Below, in pieces: positions 32,362-43,225 of a stretch of 64,000 nucleotides of DNA. Under the pieces are notes generated by a model. The model was not told where the DNA came from, ran no database searches, and saw nothing but the letters and a program-made list of their open reading frames with translations. Position 1 is the stretch's first letter. Each line of letters starts with the position of its first letter. This stretch comes from Breviolum minutum Mf 1.05b.01 (lineage: Eukaryota; Sar; Dinophyceae; Suessiales; Symbiodiniaceae), in contig DF239017.1 in NCBI GenBank assembly GCA_000507305.1, positions 436,927 to 500,926 on the forward strand. The letters run 5' to 3'. The position numbers and the translations under genes were made by a program.

Positions 32362-32581
32362 TTGCGGTTTGAAGGGGGAAACCATACATGAACCAAACTC
32401 TGCCAATATTCCCCAAGGCCAAGTCCCAGATGCTTCCATGGAGCCTGCGTGGCCAATGATCTCTACGTGGTCTTTGGTCCGGGCGTTCCCGGAGTTTCGG
32501 AAGTGTCCGGAGTTTTGTGGGGAATGTGGTGAGGTATAGGTACGTCGCAAAACAAGAGCAACCAACGACATGGAATCCCTA
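32362..32581. other. Slightly GC-rich spacer
   Basis: Open on both strands over 60-87 codons, with no motif and no support for a gene. Confidence 0.3.
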
Positions 32582-32687
32582 CTGTTGATGGTTCAGAAAT
32601 CCCAAACAACCACCTAGGATGTATAAAACCTTGTAAATAATGGGATATCTGCTACATCAACTGGTGCAGGATTACTTCCATCAACAG
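32582..32687 (+). repeat. Family H element, TA on both sides
   Basis: CTGTTGATGGTTCAGAAATCC and GGATTACTTCCATCAACAG form the ends, with TA immediately outside (32580-32581 and 32688-32689). Confidence 0.8.
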
Positions 32688-33048
32688 TAGTGAATACTGC
32701 TCTTTGAAGACGTTTTGGAGATCTGCAATTTTTTGGGTTTGAAAGGCTTGATGAGGAAACGCACAATCTTCGAATTGCTGAATCTTTTGCTGAGGATTCA
32801 TGATGCCAAGGCAAATATCAAGGTAATTGTCGTCTCCCTATTTATATTGTATGACATGAGGACCTGATGCTGTTATAAGTACACAAGGATATATGTGTAG
32901 ATGATTTTTATATGCACAAATGTCTTTAGGATGAGTGTGCATTAGATTCTACATGCGTCACCGATACACATGCCACTTCATGCGAATCCTGGGCTCACCT
33001 GAAAGCTAGCCTCCAGCGCGCAAATCAGGGGATTTCGACAAGGCCTTA
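32688..33048. other. No recognisable gene
   Basis: Unique AT-rich DNA. Confidence 0.35.
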
Positions 33049-33137
33049 CACCCCTGAAATTTAACAGTTCGCCCCTGAAAAGGGACCATCCCAGATTCCA
33101 ACCACCATTTTTCAGGGGCTTTGTTAATTTCATCCCA
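33049..33137 (-). repeat. Family B element, TA on both sides
   Basis: CACCCCTGAAATTTAACAG and GTTAATTTCATCCCA form the ends, with TA outside each. CATCCCAGATTCCAACC inside. Confidence 0.7.
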
Positions 33138-34497
33138 TAAATCCTAGGCAAATCCCATAAATCACTTGTGAACCCTAACGAGCTGTTCATTTCTTGGGGA
33201 GTATTTCACCTTCGTCAGCCAACTCACCACTTTGTTGGTCGTCCTCAATGGCTTCATACGAGAAAAAAATCCAAAAATGATGACGATCTCGTCCTAACTC
33301 GAACATTCAGCATGCATAACTAATTTTTACACAAATCAAAGGACGTTTAAAATTTGGCTTTCTTATGATTTGGCTGAAGCAGAAAAAACACGTATACAGG
33401 ATTCTCAATGATGCACCAAAGCTGCATCCGATGCACCACATACCCGCGGGAGGTGGAAACGAGAGTGTTGACTACAGCCAACCCTTGAACGATCTCCATC
33501 TGTCCGGGAGCCCTTAAGCAGCCGAAAAAACGACAAACGTCGGACTTCGACGACTCGTGACAAGTTTTTTTCCCGGCAAGAGTCCACATGACGACGTCTA
33601 AAGATTCGTTCAACCCCCATTTGTTTTTTTCAAAAAACTAGGGATGTATATAGATTGGGTCAAATTTTTCGGGAACAAAAACCTGGAAGAGAGATTTGCA
33701 CACATTTGCAAGAGAAGTTTGCTTGGAAAGTAGGGTACATTGATGTCATTGCCCTCATGTTCTCTCGACCCAACGGCTTGAGATATTTCCAGGATGAGGA
33801 TTAACCTGGCTTGCACGCCTCGTGTTAGCTCGTTAAGCAATCGTTTATAACCACCAAATTTGGCTCAGTATCTTAGGAGAGAATCATTCCAGATACCCAG
33901 ATACATATAGAGGATCAACCAAGTTCCACACTACAGGAGGTTGTTTTTGCAAACACTTCACTCGTCCAGAAAATTGGGACAACCAGCGATTGCCAATCGT
34001 TGAAGCTGGTGGGCCGAGTATTTTTGCAGATAGGTTGAGCTCATTGGCCTTGTAATTCAACGGGGCGGAAAACCCCACCATTCAGGCCTCATCCCAGATT
34101 CTCTGTCCGAAAGGGACCTGTCATTTGATCAAACATCCAACACTGCAACCGGTTGCAACCATTTCAGGTTCCTGGCAGAGTCAGTTGTAGTGTCACGTCA
34201 CTACTCGAAGCTATCAGAGATCACCAATTAGATTTAGACGCACAGAAAGAAACATCACACAAAGGACCAGTACCAAGCAAAACCCACAGATGCAGTCAAG
34301 TATGTTGGGCTCGTAGTCCAACACATGGTGGATGATCTCAAAACTCTTCAACCGACCGAAGTCAAAAGTCCAACAGGTACAGAAATCTTCCAGACATAGA
34401 AGCCAAAACAGTGGTCATTATATTACCCATTTCGGGAGGAATCAAACAATACAAAAACATGGTAAATTTTGGGGGATTTCCCTTATTACAATGCATT
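33138..34497. other. No recognisable gene
   Basis: Mostly unique. 33430-33600 is GC-richer and open on the minus strand in two frames (76-88 codons). A TTCCAGATACCCAGATACATATAG stretch near 33888 is simple sequence. Confidence 0.3.
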
Positions 34498-34524
34498 GTT
34501 TGGGTTGGTTCAACCACCAACTAG
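34498..34524 (+). repeat. Family A right-end fragment
   Basis: GGTTGGTTCAACCACCAACTAG matches the right end of A copies at 23335 and 25716, in forward orientation. The left end is not present. Confidence 0.6.
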
Positions 34525-34970
34525 ATAATTGTTAATTATTGTTAACATTCCATGCTATGTCATGAGATTTACAGATGTTTCACAACATGATGTTGGCTGG
34601 CTCGCTTCAAGGTGGTAATCCTAGATATTATGATCACTTGCCTGGAGTGGATGCACCATTTGCACAAAAGGATCTTAGTGGTAGAGATTTTTTCAAAACC
34701 ACTTGGTTTTGCTGAGTGAAGGTGATGGTTTACTGATTCGATACCATGGAATTCATCACCATTAAACCACCACCATTTGGTTAACATATTGTTTACTTTC
34801 TCCAAGCAAATCATGACCCGCCGTTTTAACGCATTGTTTCGTGTTTTTTCCCCAAGTTCAATCGCCCCATAGGTTGGACCTGCGTAGTGGCACTTGGACA
34901 TGTCCTGCCACCAATGGAGAGGCACCGACACCGAGGCACAGGATGAAAGTTGGGAATTTTTGGACATTTA
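34525..34970. other. No recognisable gene
   Basis: Contains ATAATTGTTAATTATTG (small palindrome, 34526-34542). The 132-codon minus frame at 34569-34967 has no motif. Confidence 0.35.
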
Positions 34971-35055
34971 CACCCCCGAAGATTAACATAGAACCTGAAA
35001 ATGATTTCCTTTTCAATAGGGTGAATTTGATGTTCCATGTTAATCTTGCGGGGTG
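34971..35055 (+). repeat. Family B element, TA on both sides
   Basis: CACCCCCGAAGATTAACATAG and CCATGTTAATCTTGCGGGGTG form the ends, TA outside. Same subfamily as 18720. Confidence 0.8.
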
Positions 35056-35073
35056 TAGGTGTTGAAAATTATT

Positions 35074-35217
35074 CTAAGGTTGTTTCAACACACCTTTGGA
35101 ACACACCCCGAGCAACCTTTACCAACAGGCAAAAACAAGGGATTCCTTTCCATAGTTGGCGGTTTCGGGGATTGCCGAACGGGTGTGCGATATCGGGGTG
35201 TGTTGTAATTTTCTTGG
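35074..35217 (+). repeat. Family I element, copy 2
   Basis: CTAAGGTTGTTTCAACACACC to GGTGTGTTGTAATTTTCTTGG. Nearly identical to 17663 apart from a short extra segment (GAACGGGTGTGC) before the right end. AATTAT occurs just before and just after, a possible 6-bp duplication. Confidence 0.75.
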
Positions 35218-35237
35218 AATTATGTACCTTGACCTTG

Positions 35238-35328
35238 CCCTAAGAATCGAAAAACCCTTCCCCACAATGGTATTACGGGATCCAATTCTATCCTCAGGAT
35301 ATCTCAGGATAGTCCTGGATTCTTAGGG
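35238..35328 (-). repeat. Family J element, TTG duplication
   Basis: CCCTAAGAATCG and GGATTCTTAGGG form the ends. TTG is on both sides (35235-35237 and 35329-35331). Confidence 0.7.
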
Positions 35329-35968
35329 TTGATAATGGTGAACCATAATAGGGAAAAAGATCGATTGCATGGATTTGGTAATGTCAAGGTATACATCATA
35401 GACTCATCCAAAATCTGGCAGTTTTTTTAAGGGACCTTGATAGTGGTTAACGGTTAATCGCACAATCCCCACATAACTAGGTAGGATGTCATCCCCTTTA
35501 TGTATGCTAAACCAGCCTGAGAGTCCGATCCGAACCCCCCCTTCAAAAGGTGGCTAATTTTAAGCACCAAAACACCCTTGCTTTTTGCGGGTAAAAACAC
35601 TTCCATTGGCAGGTCCTTTTGGATTCTTAGGGTATGTAATATGTTCCGTTTTTTGGGGCATGGGGAGGATTTGGGGATTTGTTTGGATTGGGTAAGGAAA
35701 GGATGTTTGGCAGTTTTGTTTGATGGGGGGAAGGAATATGCAATGTTTTTTTTGTTCGAAGAAAGAATCATAAGACCACCCCCAAAAAAATGAATTGTCG
35801 TTATACATAATTTCAAAATCACATTAACTTGTTTTTGGGGAGTGCTTGGAAGGGTAGCTAAGGATTTGGTGTTGGATTGATTAATGTTAACCTTGCATCA
35901 CTTTGTTCAAAAAATCTGCAAAAGATCAAACAACCTTTGCTCAGGAGAGATATTTTTAACTGTTTGGC
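35329..35968. other. J-like fragment and unassigned DNA
   Basis: GGATTCTTAGGG at 35621-35632 is an isolated J end, possibly closing an element that begins near 35512 (CCTGAGAGTCCGATCC). Otherwise unique. Confidence 0.4.
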
Positions 35969-36572
35969 TTGGCTGTTGGCTTGGGGCACTCAATGGTGCA
36001 AAAATCCATTTCCAGCGATACAGGGCATGGGTCCTTCCCGATTCAGCGCAGATGCCAGAGCTTTTCAGACTCACGGCAGAAGCGAAGACGAACGCAGCCG
36101 CTCGGTTTTCAGCGAAGCCCCTTTGGACTGCCTGCGTATGAAAGGCCCAAGAGTGTGACTATCCTATGTTTTGCGGAATACTGGATTGAAAACCTGGAGA
36201 ACACCAATGAGCCACCACGTTCTGATTTGAAATGCATGCTGACTGCCGAAGTGTCCGAAAACCCCCGGCGTTCAGCGGAGTTTTCCTTTCATCGTAATGG
36301 CCCCGTCGCCCATTTGGAGCAAGATGAAAGAAATCTCGGTTCTTTCATGAAGGAGGCTAGGGAAATTGAAAGGTGTTTTTTCGCGGGCATTGATGATGAT
36401 GATGATGATGATGATGNATGATGATGATGAGGATGATGATGATGATGATGATGACGATGATGATGATGAGGATGATGATGATGGTGATGATGATGATGAT
36501 GATGATGATGATTCCGATGATTCCGATGCTGGTCATGTGCGCGCTTGTGATGGAATTGATTTCAATCAATAA
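35969..36572 (+). CDS. Possible protein with acidic C-terminal tail (uncertain)
   Basis: A plus-strand frame from 35969 runs 150 codons (VTILCFAEYWIENLENTNEP, FMKEAREIERCFF) into a GAT repeat read as poly-Asp. A single undetermined base at 36417 lies in the repeat. In the frame that follows it, the Asp/Glu run continues and ends SDDSDAGHVRACDGIDFNQ-stop at 36572. If the N stands for an unresolved repeat length, one protein with a ~45-residue acidic tail results; acidic tails are common in nuclear and chromatin proteins, but no other domain is recognised. The frame before 36158 is ambiguous, as two others are also open. A GTATGA donor-like word lies near 36134. Confidence 0.3.
36391..36512. 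repeat. GAT trinucleotide microsatellite with one N
   Basis: About 40 GAT units with GAG, GAC and GGT variants and an N at 36417, so the true length is uncertain. It reads as Asp in the possible coding frame. Confidence 0.95.
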
Positions 36573-37500
36573 TGTTTCTGGTTCCATTTCCTAGTCGGGA
36601 TGGTGATGGCAGTTGGTATTTGTAGATATCTTTTCTCGTCTATAGATAACTTGACAAAACTTCGGTAGTTGGACTACAACATGGCATGCATGTTGAGTTT
36701 ATACGTTTACATAGGTGCGATTTTTAGATGTGTTTATTTCTCTAAAAGGTAACTACCCTTGGACCCCAACACCATGAAAAATGAAGGTTTTAAACCCCCA
36801 ATATATGGGTCATAACCTCTGAAAATGAAGGTTGTGGGTTCCCATGGTAGTCGATCGCTGAAACATGACCATTTTCAATAGGAACTATACTAACTACATC
36901 TTTTGACCACTTGAAAAATTCCATGATGCCAGGGTTACCTTTTTTTAAGGAATGGGGGAAACCGGGGGACTGTAACCCCAAAAATGATTCACTTTCAACA
37001 CAAGGGCAGCCAAGGGTTCCAAGGTCCAAAGATAGGTCCGAGTCCAGGTAGGTGTTTTTTGAATCTCCAAGTTTGGGAGAGGTCAAGTTGACAATACCAG
37101 CTCTCATTACGGCTTCAATTCTTCACGGGTTGCTTTGTTTTATGGGGTTTATATAAAGACTATACCCAAGTGAAACCGGGGGAAAGCACGAGCAAGCCAC
37201 TGAGTTAGAAGGATCGGGGAACATAACCAACCAGGAATTTCACAAAGAATGTCACAGATTTAAGGATGGCTCATTACTTTTTCTTACCATTTTAAAGCCA
37301 GAAAAATGATAGTGTGTTGTAGGCCTCAGTATAATTCACATGGCAGTGTATTGTTCCCCAAACAGTGTGGTAACACTTGGGGTTCTTACGGTAGTAGTAA
37401 AAAGCCGGGGTGTCTAGATCGAGGTGCCGGAGAGGTGTTGGACGGAATTCATCGCTAATTCATCGCTATTTTCGTGGTTTCGTGCTTGCATGTTCGTTTC
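36573..37500. other. Family N candidate and unassigned DNA
   Basis: 36752-36853 (CTTGGACCCCAACACCATG…ATGAAGGTTTT…GGTTGTGGGTTCCCATGG) pairs with 30325-30440. From about 37385 the sequence (AGATCGAGGTGCCGGAGAGG) leads into the tandem repeat that follows. Confidence 0.35.
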
Positions 37501-37790
37501 GTCTGTGAATTTTCGTAGTTTTCGGGTGGCTCAGACCGGCGCCCGCGGCTTTTGTCTGTAAATTTTCGTAGTTTCCGGCTCTTCAACTTTTCTTGGATGT
37601 TCATTTTTCGTGTTAATTCTCGTACTTTTCGTGTATCTGCGGTGCTGTTGAAAGGGTCTAAAACGGGTTTCGTCTGTAAATTTTCGTACTTTTTCGGCTC
37701 TTCAACTTCTTCCATGTTCATTTTTCGTGGTAATTCTCGTACTTTTCGGTGTTCTGCAATGGTCTTGAACGGGGTTTTCACAATAAAACT
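37501..37790. repeat. 118-bp tandem repeat
   Basis: GTCTGTAAATTTTCGTA starts units at 37554 and 37672 (118 bp apart). A partial unit starts at 37501. Each unit contains TTCATTTTTCGTG and TTAATTCTCGTACTTTTCG or a close variant. The minus strand is open for 108 codons (37455-37781) and shows the repeat as RKVRELPRKMN / RKVRELTRKMN, so it might once have coded. Confidence 0.8.
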
Positions 37791-37829
37791 CGTGGTTTTT
37801 TAACGTTTTGGCGCTGCAACATCCGGCCC

Positions 37830-38290
37830 CATAGAGTGGTCACACATAGAGTAGTGGTCACACAGAGAGTGCTCCCATAGAGTGGTCACACATAGAGTGG
37901 CCACACATAGAGTGCNNNNNNNNNNNNNNNNNNNNNNNNNNNNNNNNNNNNNNNNNNNNNNNNNNNNNNNNNNNNNNNNNNNNNNNNNNNNNNNNNNNNN
38001 NNNNNNNNNNNNNNNNNNNNNNNNNNNNNNNNNNNNNNNNNNNNNNNNNNNNNNNNNNNNNNNNNNNNNNNNNNNNNNNNNNNNNNNNNNNNNNNNNNNN
38101 NNNNNNNNNNNNNNNNNNNNNNNNNNNNNNNNNNNNNNNNNNNNNNNNNNNNNNNNNNNNNNNNNNNNNNNNNNNNNNNNNNNNNNNNNNNNNNNNNNNN
38201 NNNNNNNNNNNNNNNNNNNNNNNNNNNNNNNNNNNNCACATAGAGTGCTCACACATAGAGTGCTCACATAGAGTGCTCACACATACATTG
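37830..38290. repeat. 15-bp minisatellite interrupted by an assembly gap
   Basis: Units of CACACATAGAGTGGT / CACACATAGAGTGCT lie on both sides of 321 Ns (37916-38236). The array was probably too repetitive to assemble, so the N count should not be taken as its true length. Confidence 0.9.
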
Positions 38291-38608
38291 CATTTCGTTT
38301 TTACACTGTTTGGGGTCTCTTGCCGGGATAATATTTTTTTCTATGTGGAACCAACTCCCGGGAGTTTGTTAATTGGAAATCTCTCCTTGAACTTGGCGTT
38401 TCTGAAGCATAATTTACACTAGAAAAACATTCAAACATGAGTTCTAGAAGATTGAAGATACCCCCTCATCCCAAATTCATCCAAATTCAGAATCCATTCA
38501 AAATCTAAAAACATCCATTCACGATCATTCAAGATCAAAAATCCATTCAAAATCTTACAGCAAACTTTCAACATCTTTAAAAACCAATTTAAATGTCAAC
38601 GCTTCAAC
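38291..38608. other. A-rich segment with CATTCAAAATC words
   Basis: 38460-38600 repeats AATTCATCCAAATTCAG, CCATTCAAAATC and ATTCAAGATC, a loose tandem array with units of about 12-20 bases. It could be the 5' flank of the putative exon that follows. Confidence 0.45.
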
Positions 38609-38809
38609 ATGCTTCGAAATCCTCATGTCAACAAACACTTACAAAAGACTTCACCCACAAAACTGCTGTTTTCAGTCAACAAACAAAAGAGGTTTGGACA
38701 CAAGATGATCCACGGCCCGGACAATCAGATCTTTGTTTTCGGTGGTTCTGCCGCTGCAGTGCCTTTTCTGACACAAAAAAACGCAGCTGGTGAATCAGTT
38801 TGTGGCAAG
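38609..38809 (+). CDS. Possible exon with donor site (partial)
   Basis: From ATG at 38609 (MLRNPHVNKHLQKTS) the frame reads through QIFVFGGSAAAVPFL and NAAGESVCGK to AAG|GTATGT at 38810, a strong canonical 5' splice site. CTGCTGTTTTCAG at 38660-38672 could instead be an acceptor, starting the exon later. The basic N-terminus would suit a targeting peptide. The NQIFVFGG segment is reminiscent of a Kelch-type strand, but one motif is not enough. No downstream exon was found. The length alone is compatible with chance. Confidence 0.3.
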
Positions 38810-39288
38810 GTATGTTGGTGGTTTTCCTAGTTGAGTTGCCGGTATCTTGAATTTTGTTTGTGTAGGAAACCCAAAAATCACAAAACGTTTTTGCTTTTGT
38901 ACAGGGAGTGAGGGTACGAGGATTATGGATGCGTCTTTGACAAGTACTTCCATTAAGGCGCGTTAGTACCAAGACAAGTGACTGTAAGAACCTCCCTTTG
39001 TTTGATGGATTGTATAGTGGATCACGTTGGAGATGGATGAAATGCGTGTGCCTCGAAAGTAGGTCCCCTTCTGAACAAACCCTCAAATGGTCCAGGTCCA
39101 GAGTCCAGGTAGATATTTTTTAGTGGGGAACTGATGGGATTTTGGGTTTTGGAGACACAGCCAAATCACCTTTGCTAATCCAGGAATTTCGGCAAAGAAA
39201 CCGTACATAACTTATATGCACAAAAAAGATCTGGATGAAGAACCTCGTAGTATTGGTCCAAGACACTGAAAACATTCTTTATGTGCTA
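38810..39288. other. No recognisable gene
   Basis: Unique DNA. A minus-strand 136-codon frame at 38676-39086 overlaps the putative plus exon and has no motif. Confidence 0.35.
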
Positions 39289-39396
39289 CTGTTGATGGAA
39301 GACATCCGGCTATCCACCCGGAATGTAAAAACCTTGTACATAATGGGATAAACTACCAACCTCAACAGGTGAACGCAGGATTTCTTCCATCACCAG
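39289..39396 (+). repeat. Family H element, TA on both sides
   Basis: CTGTTGATGGAAGACATCC and GGATTTCTTCCATCACCAG form the ends, with TA outside each. Interior GGAATGTAAAAACC and ATAATGGGATAAAC. Confidence 0.8.
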
Positions 39397-40056
39397 TAGC
39401 TGGTCAAGAGCATCCACCCTCATTATGATGTTGTTGATTTACCCGGAAAACATGTGCGGGTACACTAACATAGCTGGGGTGTTAGTTGGATCCCAGAGTG
39501 AAAAAAACAATACACATCCTGGCTTATACTGGCTGAAGCATTGCTGTTTCCATGCCTTATTAAACTTCTCTCACCAAAGATGTATCGAGCTATGTCCACA
39601 ACATCCATACCGAATCTAATTAAGCAATTAATAAGACCTTGTTAAGGGACATCGGTCGTATACAACCCCTCACTAAGCCCTTGTGTTTTTTTGGGGAGTG
39701 TTTTTTTGGCAAATAATAACATCAACCGATCAACCTAACCAACATCCCGCCTACCTCCCTCCCGGAGTTTTAGAGACTAAGAAACTTTGTACCAATTTGT
39801 TTGAGGAACAAAAATCTCATGAAATCCGACATGTTTTTTTCGGGAAGAAACACATCACAACTCCCAGCGTTCTTGGCAAAGTTTGATGAGGTGCCAGGGA
39901 CTTTGCATTCCTTCAAGTTGTCTACCAACACATGGTGTGCAGTGCAGGTTGACTGTTCAGGGTTGTGAGCATTGTGGAGCGGGGGAAGAGATGGAGGGTG
40001 AGGGGCCCCGCGTTTTTTTCATGAAAAGTTTTTTTGTTTGATGGGTGGAATCATCG
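39397..40056. other. No recognisable gene
   Basis: 39615-39690 (TAATAAGACCTTGTTAAGGG, CACTAAGCCCTTG) resembles the centre of 30150-30225. The rest is unique. Confidence 0.35.
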
Positions 40057-40131
40057 CTGGTGATTTTCGATGTTTTCTATTCTCACCCGTACGACTCATA
40101 TATTCTCAGATAGTTTGAAACCACCAACTAG
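40057..40131 (+). repeat. Family A element, shortened
   Basis: CTGGTGATTTTCGATG…TTCTCACCCGTACGAC and AGTTTGAAACCACCAACTAG. About 25 bp of the core is missing. Forward orientation; no matching flanks. Confidence 0.6.
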
Positions 40132-40341
40132 AAGTCTTTTTTGGTGAGGATTAGATAGTTTAGATCATTTTAGATCCCTCCATCAGGATTGCAAGAGCAG
40201 GTTGCTTTTTTTCGTCTCATATTTATTGGAAACTGAGTGGAAATGAGAGATATGTGCTACTTCTATCGGAGTGCATGTTTGTTTCAAATTTGGAGACATA
40301 GATGAAATGTAAGAGACCTTGCAAAACCTCGAGGATACATA
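40132..40341. other. Unassigned spacer
   Basis: Unique DNA without open frames of note. Confidence 0.3.
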
Positions 40342-40433
40342 CCCTCCAGGGAATTAACATATCCCCCTGATAAGGCATATTTGAAGATGATTTTCCTTTT
40401 CCCCAGGTGGGATATGTTAATTCCCTGGAGGGG
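40342..40433 (+). repeat. Family B element
   Basis: CCCTCCAGGGAATTAACATATCC and GGATATGTTAATTCCCTGGAGG are near-perfect inverted ends. TA precedes the left end but AATC follows the right. Confidence 0.85.
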
Positions 40434-42376
40434 AATCCAGGCCCATGAGAATCATAAGTGTGCCCTGGAAACTGCTATTATTTCATTTAGATCAGGGGAT
40501 GGTCGATGCTGACGCCTAAGGTACCCCAACCAAAAGGCCATGGAGACCTTCCCAGCGATTTCTGCAGTTTTATTGTGGGTAAATTGTAGATAAGGTACAT
40601 ATTATTTGTTTATACATTTGATGTTAACATTTGCATATGTATAGATTATAGATATCTTTACATATTATGCAATTCAGCTGCAACATTTGGGAGGGAACAT
40701 AATTTTGAACCATAGCCATATTCACAATTCATAGTTTATCCAAGAGGACACTGTCCAATGAAGGACCTGAAAATTAATAAAATCCAGAAATGCCACAGAT
40801 TCGTTCGATAAAATGTGTTGTGAAGCCTGTTTTTGTATTGGAACTTTGGAGCAAATTGTTGGTCTCATTTTAGGACTTGGGAATATTCACCAGAAACCAA
40901 TCTATAAAATGCTTCCATATTTAATATTTGACATGTTTGAGGTTCGTGTTATGAGTTATGACAGCTATGAAGTTATGACTGTGTTGTTCACTCATAATAC
41001 GTGTATTCCCAAAGATGCACTATGATTCATTTTTTTAACATCAAGAGCTGGATAGTGTTTTATTATACATATAGTGTAGATGTGCCCTGCATAGGTGCAT
41101 GGGAGATGGATAACCCTTGTGGATTATGATAGTTGTTTTTCTTCTAAGACGCATGACAATAGGGCTATAGTTCAAACGGCGCTTGTTTGTTGTGGCTTGT
41201 AACTATATCATTGGGGTGCTTGTAGTATTTCTTGTGTTTTTTTCACTATTCATGACTCCGTACTTGCATGTCTCTTGTTGGTTATTGGTGTCAATTTGCG
41301 CAAAAACTCACGCTTCCGCCATTGCCTGGTCCATGTTGGCCCAAACAGCAGATTGCTGGAAGAAAAACATATGTTGAGATGTCCAGTGCAACAGAAGCAG
41401 GTGAAATATCTGCAGACGTTGCCAAACAAATCTTTGAATTATGTCTAGCTTCAGTTGTCATGATTCAATGACTACAGTAATCATCGACTCGTTGATTTGA
41501 AGCGGATCCCTGAAACTTCAGATCCAGAAGAAAAAGGACTGTTAGAAAAAAAGAAACTTCAGATCCAGAAACCTTAATCCCATCAGATCTGAAGTTTTCC
41601 ATTTCGGAACTGGCCCCGAGCGTCGGTCGCCTGAAAACGCTCCTCCCTTTTTCCACGCCCGGTTTCCACTGGGGGGGAGAAACCGGGGGTTGCTGGTTGG
41701 TTTGGGGGGGCCCTCACCTTCAGCTAGCCACCTTATCAAAGATCAAAATCAGACATCCAAAGACTTCCAAGATGTTCATTGTCATATGTTTATTTTCATT
41801 TGGGTAATTATAAAACTCCATTTATTTAGCTTGCTTGGTTGGTTCGCCTACGTATATACCTTTGAAACATTCCAAAAATGGGCACCGCTACGATCATTAT
41901 AGATTCGGAGTTATATATTTCACCTTTACATTCATGGCGGCCTTATGGGTTTGCCAAAATGGGCTTGGTTTTTCCGACCAAATTTTGTTGGCGCCAATGG
42001 CGAAGAAACAGCTGCGACTCAACTTTTTGGGATGAAACATATATTCTACGTAGGGAATTCAACCAACCACGCGTTGGTTGGTTTGTTAAACCTCGAAACC
42101 TCGGCTTGCTTCGAACTCGAAAATTCTGGGGATTTGGCTTGTGCTTGGAAGGGCCAAATAAGCCGTTCAAACTTTTATGAATCAGGGTCTCCATTGGCTT
42201 AAGTGAGAAACTCACCCTATAACTGGGTGACTTTCGGCCCACCGGCTCTACCGACCAAAATCTTCTTCCATGACTTCGATTGAAGAAAAGTCCATTCCAG
42301 TCCCATTGAATGCAAGAAACTTGGAACTAAACTTGACCATTGAATCCAGGGTCTTTAACAAGTCTCAAAAATGCTA
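40434..42376. other. No confident gene
   Basis: Longest gene-free run of ordinary DNA in the window. A frame at 41268-41471 contains SATEAGEISADVAKQIFELC, perhaps part of an exon but unsupported. GAAACTTCAGATCCAGAA is directly repeated at 41512 and 41551. CCCGGTTTCC and GAAACCGGG form a hairpin at about 41659-41690. Overlapping frames at 41835-42242 have no motif. Confidence 0.35.
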
Positions 42377-42507
42377 GGATGTTTTATTGGAAGTTAAGAT
42401 CAATGGTTAGGATCAATGGGTTATGAATATAACCTTATAAATGGGATATATTAGGGTCATAACCCACTGATCCTAACCTTTGATCCTAACTTCCGTCCCG
42501 GGACATC
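42377..42507. repeat. Family F element
   Basis: GGATGTTTTATTGGAAGTTAAG at the left and CTAACTTCCGTCCCGGGACATC at the right, with AATGGGTTATGAATATAACC and GGTCATAACCCACTGATCC in the interior. Confidence 0.7.
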
Positions 42508-43113
42508 GAAAAGTGCAAAACATTTGCCAGGGTGCTGGTTTTTGTGGCATGTGTTTTATTTATACCACCAAAAAACTGAGAGAAGATGTCCAAGATTCAC
42601 AAATTCAATCCGATTCGCTGAGATTGTTGAACTGGGATGAAACCACGATGTTGTACTATGATCCGAACAAATACCACATTCATGCCACCATGATATGATC
42701 AAAAAAAAAGGGAATACAGCATGATATTGAATTCAACAATTGGACATTCAAACTAGTGTTAGGTGCATTTGTGTCCCGCTACCGGTCATAAGAAGAATAA
42801 TACGGGTCCTTGATGAATCCTCACTATTCACTGATACATCCATTGTTTTTCTTACATGTCATGTACAAATGTATCCCCCCGCAAACAGGTATCCCATGTT
42901 TTTTCCCGCTTCATATCGGTACATTATGGTACATTACCCTTCCTCCAATCATGGTTCACTGGAAAATGACCCTGTAGGAAGCAAGTCTTGGTGGAAGCCA
43001 TTTCCAACTTGCATGATTCTGAAGAGTAATTCCCAACCCCCCAAAATGTAAGTATATTAATCGACCACATTAGCGAACTAACATGATGATTTATTTTTTT
43101 TTCAGAGGAAATA
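42508..43113. other. No recognisable gene
   Basis: Unique DNA. Plus frames at 42480-42698 and 42740-43051 have no motif. Confidence 0.35.
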
Positions 43114-43225
43114 CCCTTTTCCAACTAACAGCAAAAGCACCTGAAAATGGATTGTTGGAAGAGTATCCTGTCCTTAAATAGGTAAAAGGGCCTATTTTCA
43201 GGTGCGAACTGTTATTTGATTCAAA
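43114..43225 (+). repeat. Family B element
   Basis: CCCTTTTCCAACTAACAGC and TTTTCAGGTGCGAACTGTTATTTG. ATGGATTGTTGGAAGAG gives forward orientation. The right end is worn. Confidence 0.6.

Noticed and set aside
37800..38280. Frames spanning the N gap
   Set aside because: They consist of unknown residues bounded by minisatellite units; nothing can be inferred.
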